Shown: positions 1 to 6,554 of the stretch, piece by piece
Position numbering within the stretch: position 1 is the stretch's first letter
Layout: the number at the start of each line of letters is the position of its first letter
NCBI RefSeq assembly: GCF_019334305.1
Contig: NZ_JAHWGH010000016.1
Location: 10,301-55,318 of the forward strand
DNA: 45,018 nt
Reading direction: 5' to 3'
Origin: Rossellomorea orangium
GTDB taxonomy: Bacteria; Bacillota; Bacilli; Bacillales; Bacillaceae_B
Made by a program: the position numbers and the translations under genes
The notes under the pieces: generated by a model
Told to the model about the DNA's origin: nothing
The model's input: the letters and a program-made list of their open reading frames with translations, nothing else
The model's database searches: none

Positions 1-333
1 TTCTATACATCGTGCGGCATATGTGGCAAGTTTCGTTCCTTTTCCTTCTGAATAACTTTCGATCGCTTTAATCAATCCGATGGTCCCGATGGAAATCAGA
101 TCTTCTGGATCTTCGCCTGTATTTTCAAATTTCTTGACGATATGGGCAACTAATCTGAGATTATGTTCGATGAGCATGTTGCGGGCATGTTCATCACCTT
201 CTGCCATCAGCCGTAAATATTTTCGTTCATCAGCAGCAGATAATGGTTGGGGGAATGCATTATTCTTTACGTAAGAAACGAGAAAAATTAACTCCTTAAA
301 GAAATAACCCAGCGCTGTTAGGACTCCAGACAT
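1..333 (-). CDS. sigK: RNA polymerase sigma-K factor, N-terminal part (cut by window start)
   Basis: Mother-cell sigma factor for late sporulation. The 111 visible codons begin [17 protein letters not shown] and contain the hydrophobic pro-sequence (about residues 1-20) that in the family is removed by SpoIVFB. Next comes [14 protein letters not shown] and sigma region 2 ([53 protein letters not shown]). The ATG at 333 follows GGAGGTGG at the right distance. The window ends in the ARCIE motif of region 2, very near the place where the skin element interrupts the gene in B. subtilis, so it cannot be told whether this copy is intact or split. A CATATGAAT-like sequence upstream (near 371-379, minus strand) could be a sporulation -10 element, which is weak evidence. 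Confidence 0.95.
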   Translation of the reverse strand, partial: MSGVLTALGYFFKELIFLVSYVKNNAFPQPLSAADERKYLRLMAEGDEHARNMLIEHNLRLVAHIVKKFENTGEDPEDLISIGTIGLIKAIESYSEGKGTKLATYAARCIE

Positions 334-471
334 ATTTCCACCTCCATTAGGACTTAAGCCTATAATCATTCATATGATAAGGAGGGGATGTCCTTGCATG
401 TCCAGGGAAAGTAATCGGGAAAATGAGCATTTTTTCCAACGTTAATTCCGTAATAAAGATGTGAACTGCCT

Positions 472-500
472 ATACGCTCTTTCCCTATATACATATACTG
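472..500 (+). promoter_or_regulatory. possible sigma-K-type promoter for the tiny membrane peptide gene
   Basis: CATATACTG at 492-500 resembles the sigma-K -10 consensus CATAnnnTA. The dinucleotide AC at 74-75 of the 400s block (474-475) sits about 16 bases upstream, as expected for the sigma-K -35. The downstream gene belongs to a sporulation-associated family, which fits, but the motif is short and could arise by chance. Confidence 0.3.
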
Positions 501-529
501 ATAGTAAAAGTGAGTGAGGAGGTATGGTC

Positions 530-673
530 ATGCCTTACGGATATCCGTGTTACGGTCCAGTCTATCCAGGTTGCTACGGCTACGGTGGAGGAGGCTTCTA
601 CTTCGCCCTCGTCGTCGTACTACTCATCCTACTTTTCCTATTCGGTGGCTGGTGGTACTACACCAATTGCTAA
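530..673 (+). CDS. tiny transmembrane protein, YjcZ-like sporulation family
   Basis: Encodes a 47-residue peptide, MPYGYPCYGP at the N-terminus and GGWWYYTNC at the C-terminus. Residues 1-22 are rich in Gly, Tyr, Pro and Cys. Residues 23-40 form a single hydrophobic helix (FYFALVVVLLILLFLF). This is the layout of the Bacillus tiny membrane family that includes YjcZ, whose hallmark is a FALIVVLFILLIIVG-like segment. An upstream in-frame ATG at 524 lies only one base from the AGGAGG (517-522). The ATG at 530 has seven-base spacing and is preferred. The gene is divergent from sigK, and its 3' untranslated region holds the structured repeat at 681-838. Role in spores is inferred from family and neighbour only. 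Confidence 0.75.
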   Translation: MPYGYPCYGPVYPGCYGYGGGGFYFALVVVLLILLFLFGGWWYYTNC

Positions 674-680
674 CAGAAAA

Positions 681-838
681 GCGGAGGCGGCTCGAACTGG
701 CCCGACAAGCATAAGTTGGATTGACCGGAAAGGCGTTCTTTGCCTTTTTGGTCGATTTAACTTATGACCTCGAGGGCCAAGCCGCCGCAGCTGGACAAGA
801 GAAAAGCGGAGGCGGCTCGCACTGCCCTACAAGCACAA
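681..838 (+). repeat. structured repeat, one full copy plus a truncated second copy (5' locus)
   Basis: Same family as the array at 44534-45018, here in the opposite orientation. Helices on the plus strand are: P1, GGCGGCT 686-692 with AGCCGCC 780-786; P2, TGGCCC 698-703 with GGGCCA 774-779; a conserved internal loop, GACAAG 704-709 opposite ACCTCGA 767-773; and P3, 710-734 with 742-766. P3 is an uninterrupted 25-pair helix including five G-U pairs, closed by the loop GTTCTTT. A second left half (GGCGGCT 811-817, then TGCCCTACAAG) is cut short before the terminator at 841. It lies directly after the stop of the tiny membrane gene, so it would be part of that mRNA. Confidence 0.85.
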
Positions 839-840
839 CA

Positions 841-869
841 AAAAAGAACCCGGAGAATCGGGTTCTTTT
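841..869. terminator. bidirectional terminator between the tiny membrane gene and pssA
   Basis: Perfect 9-bp stem AAGAACCCG (844-852) and CGGGTTCTT (859-867) with loop GAGAAT. It is followed by T residues on the plus strand and preceded by an A-run that gives a T-run on the minus strand, so it can end both convergent transcripts. Confidence 0.85.
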
Positions 870-874
870 CAATA

Positions 875-1414
875 TTACATCTTCTTCAAGGTAAACGGAC
901 TGATCATTAATATCGACAGAACGATTACCATGCATACCATCAGTACGCTTGAAACAAAGGGAATGGCGAAATAGGAGATGGTCAGTAAACAGCCGGCAGC
1001 GGTAATCGGGAGGCCGGTAAAGTAGCCGTCATTATCAGAGATATTGAAGCGTGCCAGACGATAGGCGCCGCAGGCTAAATATAAAATGGTGAAAAACATG
1101 CCGGGTAAGTCAAATTGGCTGAGAGCGGACGTATACATAAGCAACGCCGGGGCCACTCCGAAGGAAATGATGTCACTCATGGAATCAAGTTGCTTTCCTA
1201 ATTCTGACTCGATGTTTAATTTCCTCGCTACCATCCCATCAAACCGGTCCGTTAAGGCGGCGATGAAAATGAGGATCAAGCTTAAATGTAATTGGTTATG
1301 AAGAATGGAAATAATGGCAAAGCCACCCAAGGATAAATTGGTCAGGGTAATCAGGTTGGCTGTTTGTGCTTTAATCTTCTTGAACGTTTGATCGAGGACG
1401 CCGGAGAGAAACAA
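875..1414 (-). CDS. pssA: CDP-diacylglycerol--serine O-phosphatidyltransferase
   Basis: Makes phosphatidylserine from CDP-diacylglycerol and serine at the membrane, the precursor of phosphatidylethanolamine. The 179-residue protein has the CDP-alcohol phosphotransferase signature D-G-x2-A-R-x8-G-x3-D-x3-D, visible as DGMVAR, then ELGKQLDSMSD (about residues 58-80). It has several hydrophobic helices, including LITLTNLSLGGFAIISI and LILIFIAALTD, and lacks a long C-terminal tail, as in Gram-positive PssA. The start is TTG at 1414, with AAGGAG about 11 bases upstream. The gene runs convergently to the tiny membrane gene and shares its terminator. In B. subtilis pssA is located elsewhere (with psd), so this position next to sigK is a local rearrangement. 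No psd is visible in the window. Confidence 0.9.
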   Translation of the reverse strand: MFLSGVLDQTFKKIKAQTANLITLTNLSLGGFAIISILHNQLHLSLILIFIAALTDRFDGMVARKLNIESELGKQLDSMSDIISFGVAPALLMYTSALSQFDLPGMFFTILYLACGAYRLARFNISDNDGYFTGLPITAAGCLLTISYFAIPFVSSVLMVCMVIVLSILMISPFTLKKM

Positions 1415-1528
1415 TCAGCTCTCACTCCTTTTAATAAAGTTTGTTCACTGTTGAACATGAATCATGGCTGAAGATGCTTAAAGAAATGATTGTAATGGCA
1501 CACAGTGAAAAAAGATTCTTATTAATAT

Positions 1529-1556
1529 AGTATATAATAATATTTTATTATATACT
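1529..1556. other. perfect AT-only inverted repeat
   Basis: AGTATATAATAA (1529-1540), loop TATT, TTATTATATACT (1545-1556): a perfect 12-bp palindrome made almost only of A and T, in the pssA-sda interval. It has no adjoining T-run and no recognised operator family. It could be a cruciform-prone site or part of a promoter region for pssA, whose start is at 1414. Confidence 0.6.
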
Positions 1557-1664
1557 TATGAAACTGCTAAAGTTAATCGTTTTTTGAAATTAAGCAGGAT
1601 TTTTTGAGGAACTCTTAGTCTTTAGGTTGGACAGCAGATGAAATATCGGGGAATACATTTAATA

Positions 1665-1698
1665 AAAAAGAGGACGGATTGTAAACTAATCCGTCCCG
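1665..1698 (-). terminator. terminator of sda
   Basis: On the minus strand the stem is GGACGGATT (read from 1696-1688) with AATCCGTCC (1680-1672), 9 bp with a short loop, followed by TCTTTTTT. It is placed just after the sda stop codon. Confidence 0.85.
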
Positions 1699-1713
1699 TT
1701 TCATGTTACTATT

Positions 1714-1854
1714 CTACGAAGTAGCTTTTATTTTATTCGTAAGGGATCGACGGTGAATTTCCATTTCGATGAGGCGAATGAATTCTGTATTGAGCTTCAG
1801 CTCGATTGCTTTGAAATAAGAATCAATTAACAGTTCGTCCGATAACTTCCTCAT
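1714..1854 (-). CDS. sda: sporulation checkpoint inhibitor Sda
   Basis: A 46-residue protein that blocks the sporulation histidine kinase KinA by binding its dimerisation/phosphotransfer domain, so that cells with replication trouble do not start sporulation. The sequence begins [20 protein letters not shown] and ends NKIKATS, which matches the helical-hairpin Sda family throughout (B. subtilis Sda is also 46 residues). The start ATG at 1854 follows GGAGGTGG. It is divergent from yqeG, as in B. subtilis. The DnaA boxes at 1967-2065 lie upstream and are the expected means by which DnaA raises sda expression. Confidence 0.95.
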   Translation of the reverse strand: MRKLSDELLIDSYFKAIELKLNTEFIRLIEMEIHRRSLTNKIKATS

Positions 1855-1966
1855 TAATGCCACCTCCAATAATCATCAACTTTTTGTATTTCAAAACTTA
1901 ATGTAAGTACGTTTTCAAGTAATAATTAAACTTTACCAAATATATTTTTTCAGAACAAGCGTTCCG

Positions 1967-2065
1967 TTATCCACAGTTCACGGTGGATAAGTTGTGACTA
2001 TCTTGTATATAACTGGTAAATAAGCGATGTTTGTGTTCTGTATAATGTGAATAAGGTTATCCACA
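1967..2065. promoter_or_regulatory. DnaA-box cluster upstream of sda
   Basis: Two perfect TTATCCACA boxes on the plus strand (1967-1975 and 2057-2065) and two minus-strand boxes: TTATTCACA read from 2054-2046, and the one-mismatch TTATCCACC read from 1990-1982. They form two head-to-head pairs about 70 bases apart. The yqeG-sda interval is one of the known chromosomal DnaA-binding clusters of B. subtilis, so the site appears conserved. Confidence 0.85.
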
Positions 2066-2086
2066 ATTCTGAATGAAACTGGAAAT

Positions 2087-2094
2087 TTGTCGAA
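2087..2094 (+). promoter_or_regulatory. 0A box (Spo0A-binding consensus)
   Basis: TTGTCGAA is an exact match to the Spo0A box consensus, 22 bases downstream of the nearest perfect DnaA box. A single 8-mer is weak on its own. The location between the sporulation inhibitor sda and yqeG makes it worth noting. Confidence 0.45.
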
Positions 2095-2301
2095 AAATAT
2101 TTATTTGTTTTAAGAATATGTTTGGATTTACAGTAATATATATGATTTATTTTGAATCTGTATGTAAAATTGGTTATCATTAATCTGTTATAGGTTAAAG
2201 GTATAAGAAAGAAATCATTTTGTTATTAGAGAATGTACAACTAAAGAAAATATTGAAAGCAGTTATCTATATAATTGTAAAAGAAATTTGAGGTGTAGCG
2301 A

Positions 2302-2823
2302 GTGATCAAACAGTTTTTACCAAATGAGCAGGTTCAGGATATTTTCAGTATCAGCCCGGATCATCTAAAGGAAAAGGGAATCAAGGCAATTATCACAGAC
2401 CTGGATAATACGTTAGTGGAATGGGACAGACCCAACGCCACCCCGAAATTAATTCAGTGGTTCAAAGAGATGCAGGAACAGGGGATTCTTGTGACCATTG
2501 TATCCAACAATAACAAGAGCCGTGTCGGGGCATTCGCTGAACCTTTAGGTGTTCCATTTATTTTTCAGGCACGAAAGCCCATGGGACGTGCATTCAAGAA
2601 AGCAATAAAGGAAATGGGCGTAAAGAAGGAAGAGGCGGTTGTCATCGGGGACCAGCTATTAACGGACGTACTGGGTGGGAATCGCAGCGGCTTTCATACA
2701 ATATTGGTTGTCCCTGTGGCCCAATCGGATGGTTTCTTTACGAAATTCAATCGTCAAGTAGAACGCAGGATCATGAAGTTTTTCAAGCGTAAAGGCATGC
2801 TTGAGTGGGAGGATAAACAGTGA
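2302..2823 (+). CDS. yqeG: HAD-family phosphatase YqeG
   Basis: A 173-residue haloacid-dehalogenase-superfamily phosphatase. Motif I is ITDLDNTLVEW with the nucleophile D33 and acid/base D35. Motif II is TIVSNNNKSR, and motif IV is VIGDQLLTDVLGGN. The family is close to phosphatidylglycerophosphate phosphatases of the YqeG/GEP4 group; the substrate here is not proven. It starts at GTG 2302, with GAGGTG at 2290-2295. It is the first gene of the yqeG-yqeM operon, and its TGA stop overlaps the GTG start of yqeH. Confidence 0.9.
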   Translation: MIKQFLPNEQVQDIFSISPDHLKEKGIKAIITDLDNTLVEWDRPNATPKLIQWFKEMQEQGILVTIVSNNNKSRVGAFAEPLGVPFIFQARKPMGRAFKKAIKEMGVKKEEAVVIGDQLLTDVLGGNRSGFHTILVVPVAQSDGFFTKFNRQVERRIMKFFKRKGMLEWEDKQ

Positions 2824-3920
2824 GTGAAGTTGTTTGTATAGGTTGTGGCGTTGAAATCCAGACGGAAAATAAAGAAGGTATGGGGTATGCACCTCCTTCG
2901 GCTCTTCAAAAGGAAGAGATCATCTGTCAACGCTGTTTCAGATTAAAGCATTATAATGAAGTTCAGGATGTTCCATTGACCGATGATGACTTCCTGAAAA
3001 TATTAAACGAACTTGGTGACTCTGAAGGCTTGATTGTAAAGGTTGTAGACATCTTTGACTTTAATGGAAGCTGGCTTCCGGGACTGCACCGCTTCGTGGG
3101 ATCCAACCCGATCCTTCTGATTGGAAACAAGGTCGATCTTCTGCCGAAGTCCGTCAAGCACTCTAAGCTGATTCATTGGATGAAGCATGAAGCGAGTCAG
3201 CTTGGATTAAAACCAATCGATGTTCAACTGGTTAGCGCTGCCAAAGGTCAGGGGATAGCCGAAGCAATTGAAGCGATTGAAGAATATCGGAATGGTAAAG
3301 ACGTATATGTAGTAGGATGTACGAACGTAGGAAAATCCACGTTCATTAACCGCATTATCAAACATGTGTCGGGGGAGCAGGATGTCATCACGACTTCCCA
3401 CTTCCCTGGAACGACTCTTGATATGATTCAGATACCATTGGATGATGAGGAATCACTGATTGATACCCCTGGGATCATCAATCATCATCAGATGGCACAC
3501 TTTGTAGATAAACAGGATTTGAAAATCATCACGCCGAAAAAAGAGATCAAGCCGAGGACGTTCCAGTTGAATCCTGAGCAAACGTTGTTCTTCGGCGGGT
3601 TGGCACGATTTGATTTCTTGGCAGGGGAACGTCAGCCCTTTACCTGCTATTTCTCTAATGAGCTGTCTATCCATCGTACGAAGGTTGAAAAAGCGGATGA
3701 ACTTTATAAAAACCATGCAGGTGAGTTATTGCAGCCGCCAAGAAAAGATGACATGGATTCGTTCCCTCAGCTTGTGAGACATGAATTCAAGATCAAAGAA
3801 GCGAAAACGGATATCGTTTTCTCAGGGCTCGGATGGATCACCGTGAATGATGCAGGTGCGACCATTGCGGCACATGTTCCGAAAGGCGTAAGCGTCTTTT
3901 TGAGAAAATCTTTGATCTAG
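2820..3920 (+). CDS. yqeH: circularly permuted GTPase YqeH, 30S ribosome assembly
   Basis: A 366-residue GTPase required for maturation of the small ribosomal subunit. A zinc finger comes first (C6, C9, C36, C39). The G motifs appear in permuted order: G4 NKVD at about 103-106, G5 SAAKG at about 139-143, then the P-loop GCTNVGKS at 166-173, and G3 DTPG at about 215-218. The C-terminal part is the RNA-binding treble-clef-like region of the family. The GTG start at 2820 overlaps the yqeG stop, implying translational coupling. Its stop TAG forms part of the aroE Shine-Dalgarno TAGGAGG. Confidence 0.95.
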   Translation: MSEVVCIGCGVEIQTENKEGMGYAPPSALQKEEIICQRCFRLKHYNEVQDVPLTDDDFLKILNELGDSEGLIVKVVDIFDFNGSWLPGLHRFVGSNPILLIGNKVDLLPKSVKHSKLIHWMKHEASQLGLKPIDVQLVSAAKGQGIAEAIEAIEEYRNGKDVYVVGCTNVGKSTFINRIIKHVSGEQDVITTSHFPGTTLDMIQIPLDDEESLIDTPGIINHHQMAHFVDKQDLKIITPKKEIKPRTFQLNPEQTLFFGGLARFDFLAGERQPFTCYFSNELSIHRTKVEKADELYKNHAGELLQPPRKDDMDSFPQLVRHEFKIKEAKTDIVFSGLGWITVNDAGATIAAHVPKGVSVFLRKSLI

Positions 3921-3930
3921 GAGGGATTCT

Positions 3931-4776
3931 GTGGCTCTTTATGGTGTAATTGGGGACCCGATTGCTCATTCCATGTCTCCTTTAATGCATAACAGTGCAT
4001 TTAAAGAAAATGGAATCGATGCAGAATATGTGAAGTTTCACGTGAAGAAGGAACAGCTCCCCGAAGCGATCCTCGGGATTAAAGCGTTAGGCATTAAAGG
4101 TGTGAATGTAACAGTTCCCCATAAGGAACAGGTCATGCCTCTATTGGATGAAATTGATCCTTTGGCGGAGGCCATCGGTGCTGTCAATACGATCGTGAAT
4201 GACAATGGAAAGCTGATCGGCTATAATACGGACGGCCTTGGTTTTGTTGAGGGTTTGAAGAAGTTAGCCGGGGATTCAATTAAAAACAAATCGATTCTGA
4301 TCATTGGAGCAGGCGGTGCTGCCAAGGCCATTTATTATACCCTTGCCTCATCGGGAGTGGGTAGAATAGATGTAACCAACCGGACGCCCGATAGAGCGGA
4401 GAAGATGATGGAAACATGTCCCTTCGCATTGCAATCTGTGTTCCTGACTTTGGACGATGCTGAGAACGTACTGCAAGAATATGATGTCATCATCCAGACG
4501 ACGTCTATAGGTATGTATCCTCATATCGATCAAAGTCCTTTGAAAATCGGCAGGTTAAAGCAGGGAAGCATCGTCAGCGATATTATTTATAATCCATTAG
4601 AAACAGCACTATTAAAGCAAGCTAAACAAAATGGGGCCCTCACTCAAAACGGACTCGATATGTTCGTGTTTCAGGGGGCGCTCTCATTTGAGAAATGGAC
4701 AGGGATCTTCCCTGCCCATACCATAATGAAAAACATCGTTTTACAACAACTAGGAGGTCAACATGTTAACAGGTAA
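3931..4776 (+). CDS. aroE: shikimate 5-dehydrogenase
   Basis: Reduces 3-dehydroshikimate to shikimate with NADPH in aromatic amino acid synthesis. The 281-residue protein has the substrate-binding motif SMSP (14-17), the catalytic Lys in TVPHKE (K65), NTD with D101, and the NADPH Rossmann motif GAGGAAKA (127-134). The GTG start at 3931 follows AGGAGG with good spacing. The last 14 bases overlap the start of yqeI, and the same yqeH-aroE-yqeI order is found in B. subtilis. An aromatic pathway gene within a ribosome-assembly operon is normal for Bacillus. Confidence 0.95.
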   Translation: MALYGVIGDPIAHSMSPLMHNSAFKENGIDAEYVKFHVKKEQLPEAILGIKALGIKGVNVTVPHKEQVMPLLDEIDPLAEAIGAVNTIVNDNGKLIGYNTDGLGFVEGLKKLAGDSIKNKSILIIGAGGAAKAIYYTLASSGVGRIDVTNRTPDRAEKMMETCPFALQSVFLTLDDAENVLQEYDVIIQTTSIGMYPHIDQSPLKIGRLKQGSIVSDIIYNPLETALLKQAKQNGALTQNGLDMFVFQGALSFEKWTGIFPAHTIMKNIVLQQLGGQHVNR

Positions 4777-5056
4777 ACAAAAAAGATTTTTACGTTCTGA
4801 AGCACATCACTTAAATCCGGTTTTTCAAGTAGGAAAAGGCGGAGTCAATGATAATATGATCAAGACAATAAGCGAAGCAATCGAAGTAAGGGAACTGATG
4901 AAAATCAGCATCCTTCAAAATTGTGATATGGATAAAACTGAGGTGGCAGAACAGCTATCGAAGGGTGTCGGCGCTGAACTTGTCCAGGTCATCGGAAACA
5001 CCATCATTCTTTACAAAGAATCAAAAGAAAACAAGCAATTAATCCTCCCAAGATAA
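4763..5056 (+). CDS. yqeI: CRM/YhbY-domain RNA-binding protein
   Basis: A 97-residue YhbY-family protein with a single CRM RNA-binding domain. It begins MLTGKQKRFLRSEAHHLNPVFQVGKGG and contains the GxxG-type loop in VGKGGV (about 24-29) and VQVIGNTIILY near the end. The family is associated with pre-50S particles, so a ribosome-assembly role is likely. The ATG at 4763 has the SD AGGAGG inside the 3' end of aroE, giving a 14-base overlap. Confidence 0.92.
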   Translation: MLTGKQKRFLRSEAHHLNPVFQVGKGGVNDNMIKTISEAIEVRELMKISILQNCDMDKTEVAEQLSKGVGAELVQVIGNTIILYKESKENKQLILPR

Positions 5057-5070
5057 GGATTGATACAATC

Positions 5071-5637
5071 ATGAAGAAGGTTGGACTTCTGGGAGGCACA
5101 TTCAACCCTCCGCATATGGGTCACCTGGTCATTGCGGAACAGGTGCTTGAGAAGGCAGACTTGGATGAAATCCGTTTTCTTCCGAATCATGTGCCCCCAC
5201 ATAAACAGATGGATGATACTGTATCGGTGAATCAACGACTACAGATGCTGCAGGCAGCGATAAAGGGCCATCCCCGTTTTTCCATTGAACGGATCGAACT
5301 CGAACGACAAGGCGCATCCTACACATATGACACCATCAAGCTCTTGATGGAAAGAGAAGAGGACACCGAATTTTCATTTATCATTGGAGGGGATATGATT
5401 GAGTATCTTCCAAAATGGTATAAAATCGATGAACTACAGAAGATGGTGAAGTTTATTGGGGTGAATCGTCCTATGTATACCCATGAGACTTCCTTTGATG
5501 TGCAATTGATTGAAGTCCCGGCAATAGATCTTTCTTCTTCTTACATTCGTGACACAGTAAATAAGGGACATTCCGTTCGGTATTTAGTTCCAGATGATGT
5601 GTATCGAATTATAAAGGAGGAGAAGTTGTATGAATAA
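5071..5637 (+). CDS. nadD: nicotinate-nucleotide adenylyltransferase
   Basis: Transfers AMP from ATP to nicotinate mononucleotide, giving deamido-NAD. The 188-residue protein opens with the nucleotidyltransferase motif LGGTFNPPHMGH (7-18) and ends with the second signature LSSSYIRD. Other family motifs are FLPNHVPPHK and FIIGGDMIEYLPKW. Only a modest SD (AAGGAT) precedes the ATG. Its last codons overlap the yqeK start by 8 bases. Confidence 0.95.
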   Translation: MKKVGLLGGTFNPPHMGHLVIAEQVLEKADLDEIRFLPNHVPPHKQMDDTVSVNQRLQMLQAAIKGHPRFSIERIELERQGASYTYDTIKLLMEREEDTEFSFIIGGDMIEYLPKWYKIDELQKMVKFIGVNRPMYTHETSFDVQLIEVPAIDLSSSYIRDTVNKGHSVRYLVPDDVYRIIKEEKLYE

Positions 5638-6196
5638 AGAAAAAGCCCTGGAAATTGTAAAGGGACATCTGACCGAGCATCGCTATATTCACACATGCGG
5701 TGTCATGGAAACAAGCATCGAACTTGCGCATAGGTATGGAGCGGACAAAAAGAAAGCTGAAACAGCTGCCATATTTCATGACTATGCAAAGTTTCGGGAT
5801 AAACAAGAAATGAAGGCGATCATTGAAGAAGAGAATCTATCAGGGGAGCTGTTGCTTTATAATAGCGAGCTATGGCATGCGCCTGTCGGGGCACTGCTGG
5901 TAGAACGTGAGATAGGGATAAAAGACGGGGAAATCCTGGATGCCATCCGTTTCCATACATCAGGTAAAGAGGGGATGACGATCCTTGACAAGGTGATTTA
6001 TTTAGCCGATTATATCGAGCCGAATCGCGGGTTTCCAGGTGTGGAAGAAGTGAGGGAGCTTGCTAAAGAATCATTGGATGCTGCACTTATAAAGGCTCTT
6101 CAGAATACGATGACGTTTCTAATGAAAAAAAATCAAGCGATCTATCCTGATACATTTCGCTTTTATAATGAATTAATTTTAAATCAGAGGAGATGA
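5630..6196 (+). CDS. yqeK: HD-domain bis(5'-nucleosyl)-tetraphosphatase YqeK
   Basis: Symmetric Ap4A hydrolase of the HD superfamily (188 residues). Metal-site residues appear in RYIHTCGVM (H21), IFHDYAKF (H50, D51), the WHAPVG motif (about 83-88) and the later D in YLADYIEP. Members of this group split Ap4A to two ADP and limit alarmone level under stress. The strong SD AAAGGAGGAG lies inside nadD; the genes overlap by 8 bases and are translationally coupled. Confidence 0.9.
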   Translation: MNKEKALEIVKGHLTEHRYIHTCGVMETSIELAHRYGADKKKAETAAIFHDYAKFRDKQEMKAIIEEENLSGELLLYNSELWHAPVGALLVEREIGIKDGEILDAIRFHTSGKEGMTILDKVIYLADYIEPNRGFPGVEEVRELAKESLDAALIKALQNTMTFLMKKNQAIYPDTFRFYNELILNQRR

Positions 6197-6200
6197 AGGA

Positions 6201-6554
6201 ATGGAACAGAATTTAGTAGAATTAGCGTATAAAGCCGCTGATGACAAACGTGCTGAGGATATTGTTGTATTGGATATGAAAGGTGTTTCGTTGATTGCGG
6301 ACTATTTCCTGATCTGCCACGGAAACTCGGACAAGCAGGTACAGGCAATCGCCCGTGAACTGAAAGACGCAGCAGAAGAAAAAGGCTATACGGTCAAACG
6401 ATTAGAAGGATTTGATCAGGCAAGATGGATTTTAGTTGACTTGGGTGACGTTGTCGCTCACGTGTTCCATAAAGAAGAAAGAGGTTACTATAACCTTGAA
6501 CGCCTGTGGGGAGACGCGTCATTCGTGGAAGTCGGACAAGGTGAGAACCTCTAA
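6201..6554 (+). CDS. rsfS: ribosomal silencing factor RsfS
   Basis: A 117-residue Iojap/RsfS protein that binds L14 on the 50S subunit and prevents subunit joining under poor nutrition. Visible family features are LDMKGVSLIADYFLICHG (about 25-42), QVQAIARELKD and the C-terminal WILVDLGDVVAHVF with YYNLERLWGDA. It starts four bases after yqeK ends, with AGGAGATGAAGGA upstream. The stop is directly followed by the ATG of yqeM. Confidence 0.95.
   Translation: MEQNLVELAYKAADDKRAEDIVVLDMKGVSLIADYFLICHGNSDKQVQAIARELKDAAEEKGYTVKRLEGFDQARWILVDLGDVVAHVFHKEERGYYNLERLWGDASFVEVGQGENL

Larger units (their letters stand above)
1855..2301. other. sda-yqeG regulatory interval without genes
   Basis: A 447-base AT-rich divergent interval. 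It holds four DnaA boxes and one 0A box (listed separately). A TATAAT at 2270-2275 about 25 bases before the yqeG SD could be its -10 element, but the -35 is weak. No further gene is seen; the minus-strand frame 1998-2180 has neither a ribosome binding site nor protein-like composition. Confidence 0.7.

Noticed and set aside
510..767. Open reading frames of 66-85 codons over the tiny membrane gene and the repeat
   Set aside because: They are out of frame with the SD-supported 47-codon gene, and part of their length is the structured repeat. Protein composition is not gene-like.
2046..2065. Replication origin (oriC) because of several DnaA boxes
   Set aside because: There is no dnaA, dnaN or typical AT-rich unwinding region next to them. 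The interval matches the known secondary DnaA-binding site at yqeG-sda.
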